A DNA stretch of 32,500 bases from Neocallimastix lanati (nom. inval.) (Eukaryota; Neocallimastigomycota; Neocallimastigomycetes; Neocallimastigales; Neocallimastigaceae), in the NCBI GenBank assembly GCA_016946835.1, contig JACVTC010000098.1, forward strand, positions 525,001 to 557,500, in the 5' to 3' direction. The notes under the pieces are model-generated. The model was given only the letters and a program-made list of their open reading frames with translations, made no database searches and had not been told where the DNA came from. Of the stretch, positions 1 through 18,310 are shown piece after piece. The position numbers and the translations under genes were made by a program. Every line of letters starts with the position of its first letter. Position 1 is the first letter of the stretch.

Positions 1-198
1 TTTTCTTTCAATTTAATTTTTACAATAGTGTCATTATTGTTAAATTCATATATTCTATTTAATTAATTATTACTGAGTATTCAGACTTTTTTATATTTTA
101 AAAGAAAAAAAATAAATTTTTATTTGGATAAGAATAAATAATGAAATATTTATATTATTGAAATTTTCCATTATTTTAAATATATATATTTTAGCATT
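1..198 (+). promoter_or_regulatory. 5' flank of the Miro gene
   Basis: A/T-only-like sequence directly upstream of the Miro start codon. It presumably contains the promoter and 5' UTR, but I see no recognisable core promoter motif that stands out from the background. The stretch just before the ATG reads TTTTAGCATT. This would also fit an intron acceptor in the 5' UTR, so a non-coding upstream exon outside the window cannot be excluded. Confidence 0.3.
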
Positions 199-6876
<6,678 letters not shown>

Positions 6877-7122
6877 TAAAACCTCGAACAATATAGCTAA
6901 CTCAATTCCATTATAATTTCATCAGAACTTAATAAAATTATATATATATAATATTTATTTTATATATTTTATATATTTCTAATGAATTCATTTTTATAAT
7001 TTTATAATATTTTTTAAGTAAGTAAATATCACCTATGTAAACAATAATATAAGTAATGATTATATAAATAAATGATTATCCAAATAATATCAAGATTTAA
7101 TAATTTTTGAAAAGAAAGAAAC

Positions 7123-7169
<47 letters not shown>

Positions 7170-7824
7170 AAATATTAATTTATTTAAAAATAATATAAAA
7201 CTATAAAAAAAAAATAATAATAATAATAGTAGTAGTAGTAATATAATAAATCTATTTATATATATATATATATATACATTTATATATATTATATAACAGA
7301 AAATGATACCATAGAGTATAAATAATAAAAATAAAAATAATACTAAAAAAAAAAAAGTAATTAATACTACTATTGATTAACTTGACTATGATTATTTTTA
7401 TTTTATTTTATTTTTTTTTTTTTTATCTTATTTTATAAAATAAGAATTAAAATCATAATAAAATATATATATATAATAAAATAAAAAGTATAAAGTATAA
7501 AATAAAAAAAATTATTTTTTATTTTGTTAAATTTTTTATTTTTTTATTATTTTACTTTTTTTTTGTTAACATATTTAGAAATTCTTGAAAAAAAAAAAAA
7601 AAATAAAAATAAAATAAAATAAAATATATATATATATATATCAATATAATTATATTTATAATAAATATTACTATTTATAATAATAGCTATTAATTTTATT
7701 ATTAATTTTATTATTGTTATTATTATTATTATTATAATTTCTTTTTTATGATTATATAACTAAATAATTATAATTATATATAGTCCTTTTATAATATATA
7801 ATATATTTGTGTATATAATATATA
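6877..7824. other. 3' flank of Miro: A/T-rich, no gene seen
   Basis: This stretch holds the presumed 3' UTR (AATAAA-like signals occur immediately after the stop and within about 60 nt), a poly(A) run of about 45 nt near 7120-7166, TA dinucleotide runs and poly(T) runs. No open frame of note and no RNA gene is visible. Confidence 0.5.
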
Positions 7825-7832
7825 TATAAAAG

Positions 7833-8182
7833 GAATGTGTATCATATCTCAATTGTCATTTCGCAATGTGGCTTAAATATTTTTAAATTAATTGCCACAT
7901 TATATATTTTTTTTTAGCCAATAAATAAATAAATAATTAATTAATTAATAAATAATAAAAATCATTTTTGAAAATAGTCTTTAAATATTTTATAATAATA
8001 AAATAAAACTAAAAATTGATAGAAATAAAGATAAAATATAATAGAGTAATAATAAAACATTTTTAACATATTTATTTATTTTTTTTATTTAATATTTTTT
8101 ATTTATTTATTAATTTTATTTATTTATATGTTTATTTTTTAAAAATATTTTAAGCCGCATTTTACGAAATACACACCTCTCC
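7833..8182. mobile_element. Inverted-repeat (MITE-like) element with 8-bp direct repeats
   Basis: About 350 bp whose ends are imperfect inverted repeats. The left arm has GTGGCTTAAATATTTTTAAA at 7868-7887. The right arm is its near reverse complement at 8136-8158. Outer ends GAATGTGTAT and (reversed) GGTGTGTAT also pair. The element is flanked by the direct repeat TATAAAAG (7825-7832 and 8183-8190), a likely target-site duplication. The interior is A/T only, with no transposase. The TCATTTCGC-type terminal sequence suggests kinship with the elements at 8396 and 8858. Confidence 0.6.
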
Positions 8183-8395
8183 TATAAAAGATTACATAGG
8201 ATTATATAGTTTATATAATCAAAAAAAAAGAAATTTATAAAATGAAAGTAATATAAAGTAAGGGGAATTAGAATATTTTACTACAGAATGTCAACCTATA
8301 TTTTTATAATTTTTTTCATTAATGCTTTTTTCTATTTATTTGATTTGAGATGGTTTAAGACTCAGCTATTAATTTTAATTTTAATTATATTAAAT

Positions 8396-8775
8396 GGGTG
8401 TGGGGCATTTCGCCAAATTGCATTTCGCCAGGTTGCGTTTCGCCAATTTTTTTGAAAGTATGTGGCGTATTAAAAATGTGGCATTTCGCCAAGTTGCATT
8501 TCGCCAAATTGAGAATTATTAAATAAATAAATAAATAAATAAATAAATTAAAATATTATTAATATCGCATAAAAACAATTTTAAAAAAATATTTTGAATT
8601 AATATTTATTTATTTATTCATTTATTTATTTATATCAATACTCTACTTGTCGAAATACAACCTGGTGAATAGCAACTTGGGGAAATGCAACTTGGGGAAA
8701 TGCAACATTTTAATACTACGCCACTTGGCGAAATGCAATCTGGCGAAATGCAATTTGGGGAAATGCAACTCTCCC
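8396..8775 (+). mobile_element. MITE-like element, copy 1, with terminal 15-bp unit arrays
   Basis: A 380-bp element starting GGGTGTGGGGCATTTCGCC and ending in the reverse complement of GGGAGAGTTGCATTTCCCC. Both ends carry tandem 15-bp units of the form TTGCATTTCGCCARR, so terminal inverted repeats extend roughly 90 bp and include a shared GTGGCGTA(T/G)TATTAAAA-like block. The centre is AAAT/ATTT-rich. No coding capacity. No clean target-site duplication is visible on this copy. It is about 110 bp longer than copy 2 because of extra 15-bp units. Confidence 0.75.
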
Positions 8776-8857
8776 ATAATATAAATCTATTAACCTAACC
8801 AATACAAATATGAAATAAAAAAAAATTTAATATAATATTTTTATGGTTGTTTTTATT

Positions 8858-9124
8858 GGGAGAGTTGCATTTCCCCAAGTTGCATTTGGACAAGTGGAGT
8901 ATTGATATAAATAAATGAATAAATAAATAAATATTAATTCAAAATAACTTTTTTTTAAAATTGCTTTTATTCGATATTAATAATATTTAATTTTATTTAT
9001 TGACTTAATTATTTATTTAATAATTTCCAATTTGGCGAAAAGCAACTTGGCGAAACGCCACATTCTTTCAAAAATGGCGAAATGCAACCTGGAGAAATGA
9101 AATTTGGCGAAATGCCCCACACCC
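8858..9124 (-). mobile_element. MITE-like element, copy 2, inverted, with 9-bp target-site duplication
   Basis: A 267-bp element of the same family as 8396-8775 in opposite orientation, starting GGGAGAG and ending CACACCC. It is flanked by GTTTTTATT at 8849-8857 and again at 9125-9133, a precise 9-bp direct repeat. The homologous site in the downstream duplicate (about 11300-11316) lacks the element and has one copy of the target, so this is an insertion. Long terminal inverted repeats with a 9-bp duplication are typical of Mutator-like non-autonomous elements; that superfamily call is inference. Confidence 0.8.
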
Positions 9125-9138
9125 GTTTTTATTGTTAT

Positions 9139-9490
9139 ACCCACTAAAAAACATAGACTTGCACATATGGGTACCCATCTCCCATATGGCCATACAGTTA
9201 TTAATTAACTGTAAGGTGATGAGTTATTGGCATACTGTATCAGCTTCGCCGCTCTCAATCGTCGTTACACACTGCCCGGAGATGCATTCCTAACGTTCCT
9301 ACATATATCTCTAATGACCACGAGCATCAGAACGGAACCATTAACTCCTCCCTAGTGGGTGTAATCATTGGCGATTGGAAATTTTACAATCATCAAGGTC
9401 TATGCTTCAATTCAAAGCGTAGTATCAGGGTTGGGTGAAATAATCATCTGAGGGAAAGCCTTATGGACATCACGTTTTATTATTATAAAA
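9139..9490. other. G+C-rich insertion of unknown nature (SINE-like or structured RNA candidate)
   Basis: Hand count over 9181-9480 gives 126 G/C in 300 (42%), far above the surrounding A/T background. There is no open frame, and I do not recognise rRNA, tRNA, 5S, snRNA, SRP or RNase P sequence. Seen: a perfect short hairpin ACAGTTA-TTAAT-TAACTGT; CATATGGG pairing with CCCATATG across GTACCCATCT; ACCCACTA at the start pairing with TAGTGGGT near 9354; CTATGC pairing with GCGTAG around 9400-9421. A weak B-box-like GCTTCAATTCA lies at 9404-9414. Direct repeats GTTAT bound the segment (9134-9138, 9491-9495), and the paralogous site downstream lacks it. Either strand could be the functional one. 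Confidence 0.6.
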
Positions 9491-10769
9491 GTTATTATTA
9501 TTTTTATTTTTATTTTTTATTTTTTTTTTTTTTTTTAATTTAGATTGTATATAATAATATATCCTAATGTAAATACCTTTTATATCCAAAATAATAAATT
9601 TTATTTAAATTATTTTAATTCCTAACTGTAAAATTGACAATGGAAATTAATGTAGTTTTTATTTTAACATGTATTAAAATTAATTATTATCATTAGACTA
9701 TTTACAGTCTTTCCATATCATATTATAATATAATAGAAAAGTAAAATAAAGAAAATTTTATTTAATCCAATTTTGTTTTTTTTTTATATATAAAACTAAA
9801 ATTAATTTTAATTCAATGATTATTTTATTTATTTAATAATATTTTTTTATAAAATTTCATTTAATTTTTTTTTTTTTTATTGTTAGTTTTTTTTTGTTGT
9901 CCTTTTTATCTAAATTTAAATTATATATAAATATTAATTAAATATTATATAGAAAAAAGTTTTTTATTTTATTTTTATTTTTATTTTTATTTTATTTATT
10001 ATTAATTTTTTTTTTTTTTAAAAAAAATATGAACCTTTTAATATAATTAAAATTTTTATTATTAATTTGTTATTTAAATTATAAAATTGGATTTATTAAT
10101 TCATTTATATTAAATGATCTTTTTCTTTATTTTATTTTATTATTATTTTTTATTATTATTTTTTTTAATAATATTTTTTATAATAATATTTTTTTTTATA
10201 TTAATAAACGAAAAGATCCCATAATCTTAAATGAGATAAACTTTTTTTATTTTTTTTTTAAAAAAATTAATTAGTAGTTTTTCCTTTTTCCTTTTTCCTT
10301 TTTCCTTTTTTTTTTTTTTTAATTTATAGATATTTGTAGCCAAAAAAATTTTTTTTGTATAAACTATCAATACTTTATTATTAATTATTATTATTTTTTT
10401 CTGAAACATATAATTATTAATTATTTTTTTTTTTAAAAAATTCTTGATATAAATTAGTTCCTTTACATTATATTTATTATAAATTTAATTAATAAAATTT
10501 TAATGAAGATGAGATTACATGATTATAACAAAATATTGGAAATGGAGTAATAATAAACTTATTTATATAGTTATTATATATATATATATAATTTTTTTTT
10601 TTTTTTTTTTTATATATGTATATATATACAGTGAATTTAAATTTATCACTTTTTTTTTTATTTATTAATTAATTAACTACATATTTTTAATTAAACTAAA
10701 ATTTAATATTTAAATATAAAATAATTTAACTTATTTAATTAATGTAAATGTAATATATAAATTTGTAAT

Positions 10770-11090
10770 ATGCTAATATTTAATGTACGTTATACATGCG
10801 CCACTAATTTTATACATAACAAATATTTAAAATAATAATGATATATTTTTACATAATAAATATTTATAATATATGGAATTAATAATAAAAACATTATTTA
10901 ATATGCCTATAGACTCAACTTTAGGAGGAATGTTAGAAATAAAGTTTAATATTATTAAATAATTTAAATATATTTAATATTAGTTTTATATATAATTAAT
11001 ATTAGTATATTAATAATATTAATAATGTAATAGTATAATATATAATGTGGCGTATAAAAATGAAAGAAATACGTTTATGTAATGTAACAC
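10770..11090. mobile_element. Possible degenerate inverted-repeat element
   Basis: GCGCCAC at 10798-10804 is mirrored by GTGGCGT at 11047-11053, each followed outward by related ACGTTATACAT / ATGAAAGAAATACGT sequence. The right block GTGGCGTATAAAAATG nearly matches GTGGCGTATTAAAAATG inside the element at 8396. It may be a decayed family member. No target-site duplication was identified. Confidence 0.35.
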
Positions 11091-11227
11091 TATATTATAT
11101 CTTATATTAATACATGTACTTTAATTAAAAAATAATTTTAATAATATCATTTTTAATATTGTTAAATTAAAATAAAAAAAATCTATTAACCTAACCAAAT
11201 ATATATATGAAATAAATTAAAAAAAAA

Positions 11228-12199
11228 TAATATAAATCTATTAACCTAACCAATACATATATGAAATAAAAAAATTTTTTTAATATAATATTTTTATAGT
11301 TGTTTTTTATAGTTATTTTTTTTTTTTTTTTATATTGTATATAATAAAATATCCTAATGTGACTTTTTAGGAAAACTATCAACTTTTTTTTTTTTTTTTT
11401 TTTATAAATTTTTAATTCTTTTTTCTTAAAATTTTTTATTTATTATGGCTAATTATATAATTTTAATTTTGAATACTTAGTAATACCTTTTATATCTAAA
11501 ATAATAAATTTTATTTAAATTATTTTAATTCCTAACTGTAAAATTGACAATGGAAATTAATGTAGTTTTTATTTAAACATGTATTAAAATTAATTATTAT
11601 CATTAGACTATTTACAGTCTTTCCATATCATATTATAATATAATAGAAAAGTAAAATAAAGAAAATTTTATTTAATCCAATTTTGTTTTTTTTTTATATA
11701 TAAAACTAAAATTAATTTTAATTCAATGATTATTTTATTTATTTAATAATATTTTTTTATAAAATTTCATTTAATTTTTTTTTTTTTTTTATTGTTAGTT
11801 TTTTTTTGTTGTCCTTTTATCTAAATTTAAATTATATATAAATATTAATTAAATATTATATAGAAAAAAGTTTTTTATTTTATTTTTATTTTTATTTTTA
11901 TTTTATTTATTATTAATTTTTTTTTTTTTAAAAAAAATATGAACATTTTAATATAATTAAAATTTTTATTATTAATTTGTTATTTAAATTATAAAATTGA
12001 ATTTATTAATTTATACATTTATATTAAATGATCTTTTTCTTTATTTTATTTTATTATTATTTTTTATTATTATTTTTTTTAATATTTTTTATAATAATAT
12101 TTTTTTTTATATTAATAAACGAAAAGACCCCATAATCTTAAATGAGATAAACTTTTTTTATTTTTTTTTTAAAAAAATTAATTAGTAGTTTTTCCTTTT

Positions 12200-12235
<36 letters not shown>

Positions 12236-12631
12236 TTATATATTCAAACTTTTAATTAAATTTTTTTTATTTTATTTATTTATTTTTTTTTTAAAATTTA
12301 TAAAATTTAATTAGAATTATGGAAAAAAGAAAAGATATAATTAATAAATTTTTTTTTTTTTTAATTTATAGATATTTGTAGCCAAAAAAAATTTTTTTGT
12401 ATAAACTATCAATCCTTTATTATTATTTATTATTATTTTTTTCTGAAACATTTAATTATTATTAATATTTTTTTTTTTTTAAAAAATTCTTGATATAAAT
12501 TAGTTCCTTTATATTATATTTATTATAAATTTAATTAATAAAATTTTAATGAAGATGAGATTAAATGATTATAACAAAATATTGGAAATGGAATAATAAT
12601 AAACTTATTTATATAGTTATTATATATATAT
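11228..12631 (+). repeat. Segmental duplication, copy B (empty site)
   Basis: Partner of copy A, lying about 2 kb downstream in the same orientation. It lacks both insertions present in copy A, but has about 120 bp extra near 11363-11482 and about 130 bp extra near 12216-12348. Its 5' edge also repeats a block of about 48 bp: CTATTAACCTAACC occurs at about 11183 and again at about 11238. Confidence 0.88.
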
Positions 12632-12686
12632 GTATATATATATTTTTTTAAATATTTTATTATTATTATTATAATTAGTTTTAATT

Positions 12687-12752
12687 AGAGTTTAAAAAAA
12701 TTGTATGGTGAAAAAAATTAGAGTTTAAAAAAATTGTATGGTGAAAAAAATT
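12687..12752 (+). repeat. 33-bp tandem duplication
   Basis: Two identical 33-bp units in direct tandem, each containing TTGTATGGTG, followed by a partial third. It immediately follows the 3' edge of segmental copy B. Confidence 0.9.
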
Positions 12753-14610
12753 AAAGTTTTTTTAAAGTAATTTAATATTAAAATATAATTAATAATATAA
12801 TTAAAAATATAATTAATAATATAAATGTCAATTTATTGAAATAATATATATAAAAAATATAAATTGTAAAAACATAATCAAGTGACCTTTTATAATTTTC
12901 TTGTAAAATTTTATAGAAACTTTTTTATAAATTTATATAATAATCTAATTAATAATAGGGAGAACATATAATTAATTATATATTGATATGTATATGAAGT
13001 TTTTGATTGTTGTGATATAACATTTAGCGTTAAATTTTTAAAATATTTCTTGGGTAATTTTTCTGACCTTCCTAGTAGTTTTGCAGTATTAAATTTTTTT
13101 TAAGCTTTTAATACAAAAAAAAATAATGATTAATGATACAAAACTGAAATAAAAATTAGAGAAGCCATCATTATTTTAATTATTGATATTATACTAATTT
13201 AATATATATATTTATATATATGTATATATTATTATTTTTTTTTCATAAAAAAGAAGAAGATAATATGAATTTAATTAATTATTTTTACTTGTACTTTTTA
13301 TATTTACTATTCTGTTATATATTCTGAACTTATAATAATTAAAAATAATTAATACTTATATTTAATATGTAATAATTTAATACTTTTTTTTTTTTTTTAA
13401 TAATATTATTTTCATCCTTTTTAATCAAGTTTAATTGATTTTTCATGAGATAAAATGTCAACTTTTTTTTTTTTTTTTTTCATAATAAAGAAAAAAAAAA
13501 GGTTTTAATTAATTTATCTTAGGAAAAATGACCGTAAATTTTTTTTTTTTTTATATAAAATATTATATCTTTTCAATATATATATATTTGATTTTTTAAA
13601 TAATAATAATAGAATTTTATTATTATTTTTATTAATATTTATTATTTATTAATGATATTATTATGTTTAATAGAAAATTATTAAAAAATTTTTATTAAAC
13701 TTTTTAATGAGACTATTTTTTTTTTTTTTTTAAAATTTTTATATTACAAAAGCTTTTTTTTTTTTTTTTTTTTTAATAATAAATTCTTATTAAAAATTAT
13801 TATATAATTAATGGCTATTAAAAATACAAAATTTTTAACAGGATATAGTAAATAATATTTTTTTTTAATTTGACCAAATTTAGTAATTTTTTTAATTACT
13901 CAAATTAAAAATATTTCTTCAATAAAAAAAACTTTATTATTATTATTATTATTATCATTATTAATGTAATTATTATTTTTTTATAATGGTTCAGTTTGAT
14001 ATGCCAAGTTTATAATTAAAAACAAAGTATTTAGTATATATATTTTTATAATTATTAAAATTATAAGAGGACAAAAAAAAATAAAAATATGTTTTATATA
14101 TATTTAAAACATATATAAAGATATAAATATAAAATACATGATATCAAAAATATAAAGTGTAATTTATAATGTATAGATAGAATTGATAAATGTAATAATA
14201 TATTATGTAATGTATAGATAGACATGAAATATAACAAAATACATATAGGATTATATATAGTAAATGAAAGATAAAGCATTAATAATGAAATATAAAATAC
14301 ATGTTTTAATTATTAATAGTAAAGAAAACTAATAATTATATAATTACATAAAATAATAGCTATTACTCTAATTCAATTATTATTAATTAATATTATATAT
14401 AGTAGACACATGACTATTTTAAAGTTCATATTATTAAATCATCAGTAGTGAAATGTATTGACATTCAATTTTATTTAATAATATGGATTTGAATTATGAA
14501 AAGATGTCTGGAATAAAAATATATTTTAAAGTTAATATATAGTTAATATGATAATATAGATATAATGTAATAATAATATTATACAATTGAAATACTATTA
14601 TACTTAAATT
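12753..14610. other. Intergenic A/T-rich stretch
   Basis: Poly(T) runs and A/T low-complexity sequence. Slightly richer text at about 13000-13090 and 14400-14520 may be decayed unique sequence, but no frame or RNA is recognisable. A TAATGTATAGATAGA block occurs twice (about 14166 and 14208). Confidence 0.4.
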
Positions 14611-14798
14611 ATTAAAAAGAAATTAGCACAAAACATAGAAAAAAAAATAAAAAATGAATATATATTATAATTAATTATTAAATATATATATATATAATAT
14701 AGATATTAAAAAGAAATTAGCACAAAACATAGAAAAAAAAATAAAAAATGAATATATATTATAATTAATTATTAAATATATATATATATAATATAGAT
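14611..14798 (+). repeat. 94-bp tandem duplication
   Basis: Two copies of a 94-bp unit (14611-14704 and 14705-14798), each starting ATTAAAAAGAAATTAGCAC, appear identical by eye apart from possible slippage in A/T runs. The units sit between unrelated A/T-rich sequences. Confidence 0.92.
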
Positions 14799-17755
14799 AT
14801 TAAAAGTGTAAAGTCATAATTTTTGGAAATAATATTATTATTTCATTTTATCTTTAAAATCAAAAAAAAAAAAAGAAAAAAAAAATCTAGCTATTTTTAT
14901 GAGAAAAATGTCATTTGATTGTTATTATATCCAAGTGATTTATTATTATCTATTATTATTTATTATTATTGATATTATTTATACAATAAATAAAACTAAA
15001 TTAATTAATAATAAATTGTTTATTATGATGATATTACTTTCTAAAAGTTCATTAGTGCATTATTTTCTAAAAAAAGAAAAAAAAAATTATATTTAAATTT
15101 TGTCATTGATAGATTGTTCCTTTTTTTTTTTTTTTTTTTTTTTTATAAAAAATATGATTTACTATTTGTTCTTAATTAAATGTATTAATATAAATAAAAA
15201 CAAAATAAGTAAAATAAAACAAAAACAAGACAGAAAATGACAATACTTTTTTATTTATTAATAATATTTATTAATAATTAATATAATTTATAATTCATAT
15301 GAAATATTCATAATATTAATATAAAACATCTAATTATTATATCATTTGATTTATATGTTATTATTAATTTTTTTTTTATATTTATTTTAATTACATTTTA
15401 TGGTTGATATAATTTATTAAATACTGATATATTAATTTGACAATAAAGAAATTATATGAAAATAAGTTTTATTATTAAATTATTAAATTATAAATTGTAA
15501 AAAAAAAAGAAAAAAAATTGTATAATAATATGCTAGTTAAAATAAATAAATAAATACATATTTTACAAAAAAATAATGTAATTTATACATAGTAAAAGTA
15601 GTTGGATAAAAATAGGGTGCTAAATTATTTATATAATACATTTCAAATATAAATTAAATAATAATGATTAATTAATAGCAATAATAATGATAATGATAAT
15701 TAATAATAATAATAATAATAATAATGATTTTTGTTTTGTTTATAAAATTAAAATTATAAAAAAAAAATTAATTATGTATTAATTAGGAAAAAATAAATAA
15801 TAATAAAAAAATTTTCTTTTATTTATTTTCTCAATTTACAAACAATTTTTTAATTTTTTGGTAAAAAAAAAAAAGTATATTTATATTACTATTTTCATTT
15901 TAATATTACTATATGTGTTAATCGTAATGAAATTCTTGTATTTGGACATTTTATTTATAGAAATATATTCTTAAAGCATGATAAATATAAATATTTTTCT
16001 TTTAAGAATAATATAAATTATAATACTAAATAAATATCACTATTTTTAAAATAAATAATTGTTAATAATACTATTTATATATTTTTATATGTAGTAGCTT
16101 TTATAATCATTAATAAGTTAAAGATATAAGGATATTTGCAATAAAATTTATTTATTTTTTTTTTTTTTAATTTTTATTTTATTATTATTTATTTACTTTT
16201 TTAAGAAGAGTTGAAATTAACTATTTTATTTAAGAAAAAAAAAAATAATGGTAAAAACAAAGTAAAAAAAAAAAAAAAAGTAATACAATAAAGAATAGTT
16301 TTTCAAAACAATAATTATTAAATTTTATATAGCTGAAGTGATATAAAAAAAAATAATAAATATTATACATTAAAGTTTATAAAATATAAAAATAATATAT
16401 ATATTATTATCTTAAAAACTATAATTATTATATTCACTATGGTATTATATATACTGTATCTACCAAATTCAAATTTTTTTAGATACAACCTATTTAATTA
16501 TTAGAATTATTTCTAAGTTTTTTTTTTTTTTTTTTAAATAATAATTAGAAATTTAATTAAGATTTTTATTCAAATTAATTTTAGAAAGTTTTTTTTTAAT
16601 TTTTATTTTATTTTATTTTATTTTTTATTATATAAATAAGTTTATGTATGAAAGAAACAAAGATAAAATTTTTAATTAAAGAAAATTATTATTATTATTT
16701 TTTTCTTAAAGAATGAACTTTAGTATAGAATATTGAGATAATAAAATAAAAAAGGAGTTTAAAAATAAATTGTAGTTTTTTTTTTTTTTTTTTTTTTTTT
16801 ATTCTTTATGTCTTTTTCTTTTTTTTTTTTTTTTTATGTAAATATACTTTTATATTTTTTTTATTCAGGAATAGTAAATAGAAAATATTTTTGTTTTATT
16901 TAATCTTATCAGAATTAAAAATACAGAATTATAAATACAGAAATTTATAAGATTCATATATGGAAGATAAAGAAAAAAATTTTTTTTTATTTTTTATATT
17001 ATTTTTATTTTAAAGCAAATTCTAGAAATTTAATAAATTTATTTTAGTATTTTTTTTATTTAATTTTTAAATTTAATATATATGTATATAATATTATTAA
17101 ATGAAATTATTAAATATTCAAATATTTTAGATTTACTTTAGAATTCTTTGTAGGTTTTTTTCTTTTTTCTTTTTTTTTTTTTTTTTTTTTATAATTATTA
17201 TAACAATATAAAGCTAAAATACAATTCATAATACAATATTAATTAATAGTTTAAATGTATGAAAAAATAAATAACAAAAAACATTTTTATTTATTTATAA
17301 AAAGTGTAATTTTATATATTTTAAAGAGAAAGAAAAAAGAATAACTGATATGGTCATGTTACATATCTTTTTTTTTTTTTTTATTATTTAATTATTTGTT
17401 ATTCAGTATTCATTATGTTCTTTAATGAATAATAATAATTATTTTTTTTAATACCATGTAATATTGATATAATATTATAATAATGTAATTATTTTTAAAT
17501 GTAATAAAAAATTATTATTTTCTTTTATATTTATTTCTTTCATTCAAAAGATCCTATTTTGTTAATATTAAAATTTATTTAATCATTTTTATTACTTAAA
17601 TGAATATTTTATAATGTTACTTTTTTTTTTTTAATTAAAAATTGAAAAAAATTTTTTTTTTGATAAATTATTATTTTGGTTAAAGAGGGACTAAATTTTT
17701 TTAAAAATGAAACCTATTTTGAATAATTAAAATAACAACAGTAATTAAATATAAT
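14799..17755. other. Intergenic A/T-rich stretch, nothing recognised
   Basis: Poly(T)/poly(A) runs and A/T low complexity. A 65-codon open frame beginning at 14899 is not similar to anything I know, and its composition (Ile, Leu, Tyr, Lys, Asn) is what random A/T sequence gives. No tRNA or other RNA gene was seen. Confidence 0.4.
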
Positions 17756-18310
17756 TAAATATATTAATAATGAAATGATATAAATAAATAAATATAAATA
17801 AATAAATAAATAAATATAATATTTGATTCATAAATAATAGATAATAAATAAATAAATAATCAATAAATTAATAATAAATAAATAAATAATAAATAAAAAT
17901 AAATAAATCAAAAATGATAAATAATAATTAGTAAATAATAGATAATTATTAATAATTATTAATAATTATTAAATAGTATTTAATACATAATAATAAATAA
18001 TTAATAATAAATAAATAATAAATAAATAAATATTAATAAATAATAAATAATAATAAATAATAAATAATAAATAATAAATAAATAATCAATTGATTAATAA
18101 TAAAAAAGTAATAATTATTATAAATAATAGATAATTATTAATGATTATTAAATAATATAATACATAAAAATTAATAATAAATAATAATATATAATAAATA
18201 TAATTTAAGATTAATTATTAATAAATATAATAATCAATAATAATAATCAATAATCAATAATTAATAATTAATAATTATTATAAAATATTATTAATAATTA
18301 ATAATTGTAT
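17756..18310. repeat. AATAAATAA-type low-complexity tract
   Basis: Mixed AAT, AAAT and ATTA repeats with many interruptions, denser than the surroundings. Probably an aged microsatellite. Confidence 0.75.

Larger units (their letters stand above)
8396..9124. repeat. Giant imperfect palindrome formed by two inverted elements
   Basis: The two inverted elements flank an 82-bp loop (8776-8857) that is not part of either. Their arms pair over most of about 260 nt, so single-stranded DNA or a read-through transcript would form a very long hairpin. Confidence 0.8.
8776..10590 (+). repeat. Segmental duplication, copy A (interrupted by insertions)
   Basis: Segments 8776-8857 and about 9543-10590 align collinearly with 11228-12631. 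Over about 195 bases after CCTTTTATAT only two mismatches are seen, so the duplication is recent or homogenised. Between the two segments copy A has gained the 267-bp inverted-repeat element and the G+C-rich insertion. The segment is A/T-rich and includes CCTTTTT tracts. Stop-free runs in it are poly-Phe/Ile from T/ATT tracts and break between copies, so they are not treated as genes. Confidence 0.88.

Noticed and set aside
8396-9124. CRISPR-like array, because of short repeated units
   Set aside because: The 15-bp units are directly adjacent without spacers and lie within inverted-repeat termini; the genome is eukaryotic.
9139-9490. tRNA, 5S rRNA, U6 snRNA or group I intron in the G+C-rich block
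   Set aside because: Neither strand shows the cloverleaf, internal promoter pair or conserved cores of these RNAs; only a weak B-box-like string is present.
11997-12185. 62-codon hydrophobic frame in duplication copy B
   Set aside because: It starts at TTG, is made of T and ATT tracts, and a 4-nt length difference breaks the upstream frame relative to copy A.
14094-14279. 61-codon minus-strand frame of Leu/Ile/Tyr/Ser
   Set aside because: Composition is that expected of random A/T sequence, and it partly overlaps small internal repeats. No recognised motif.
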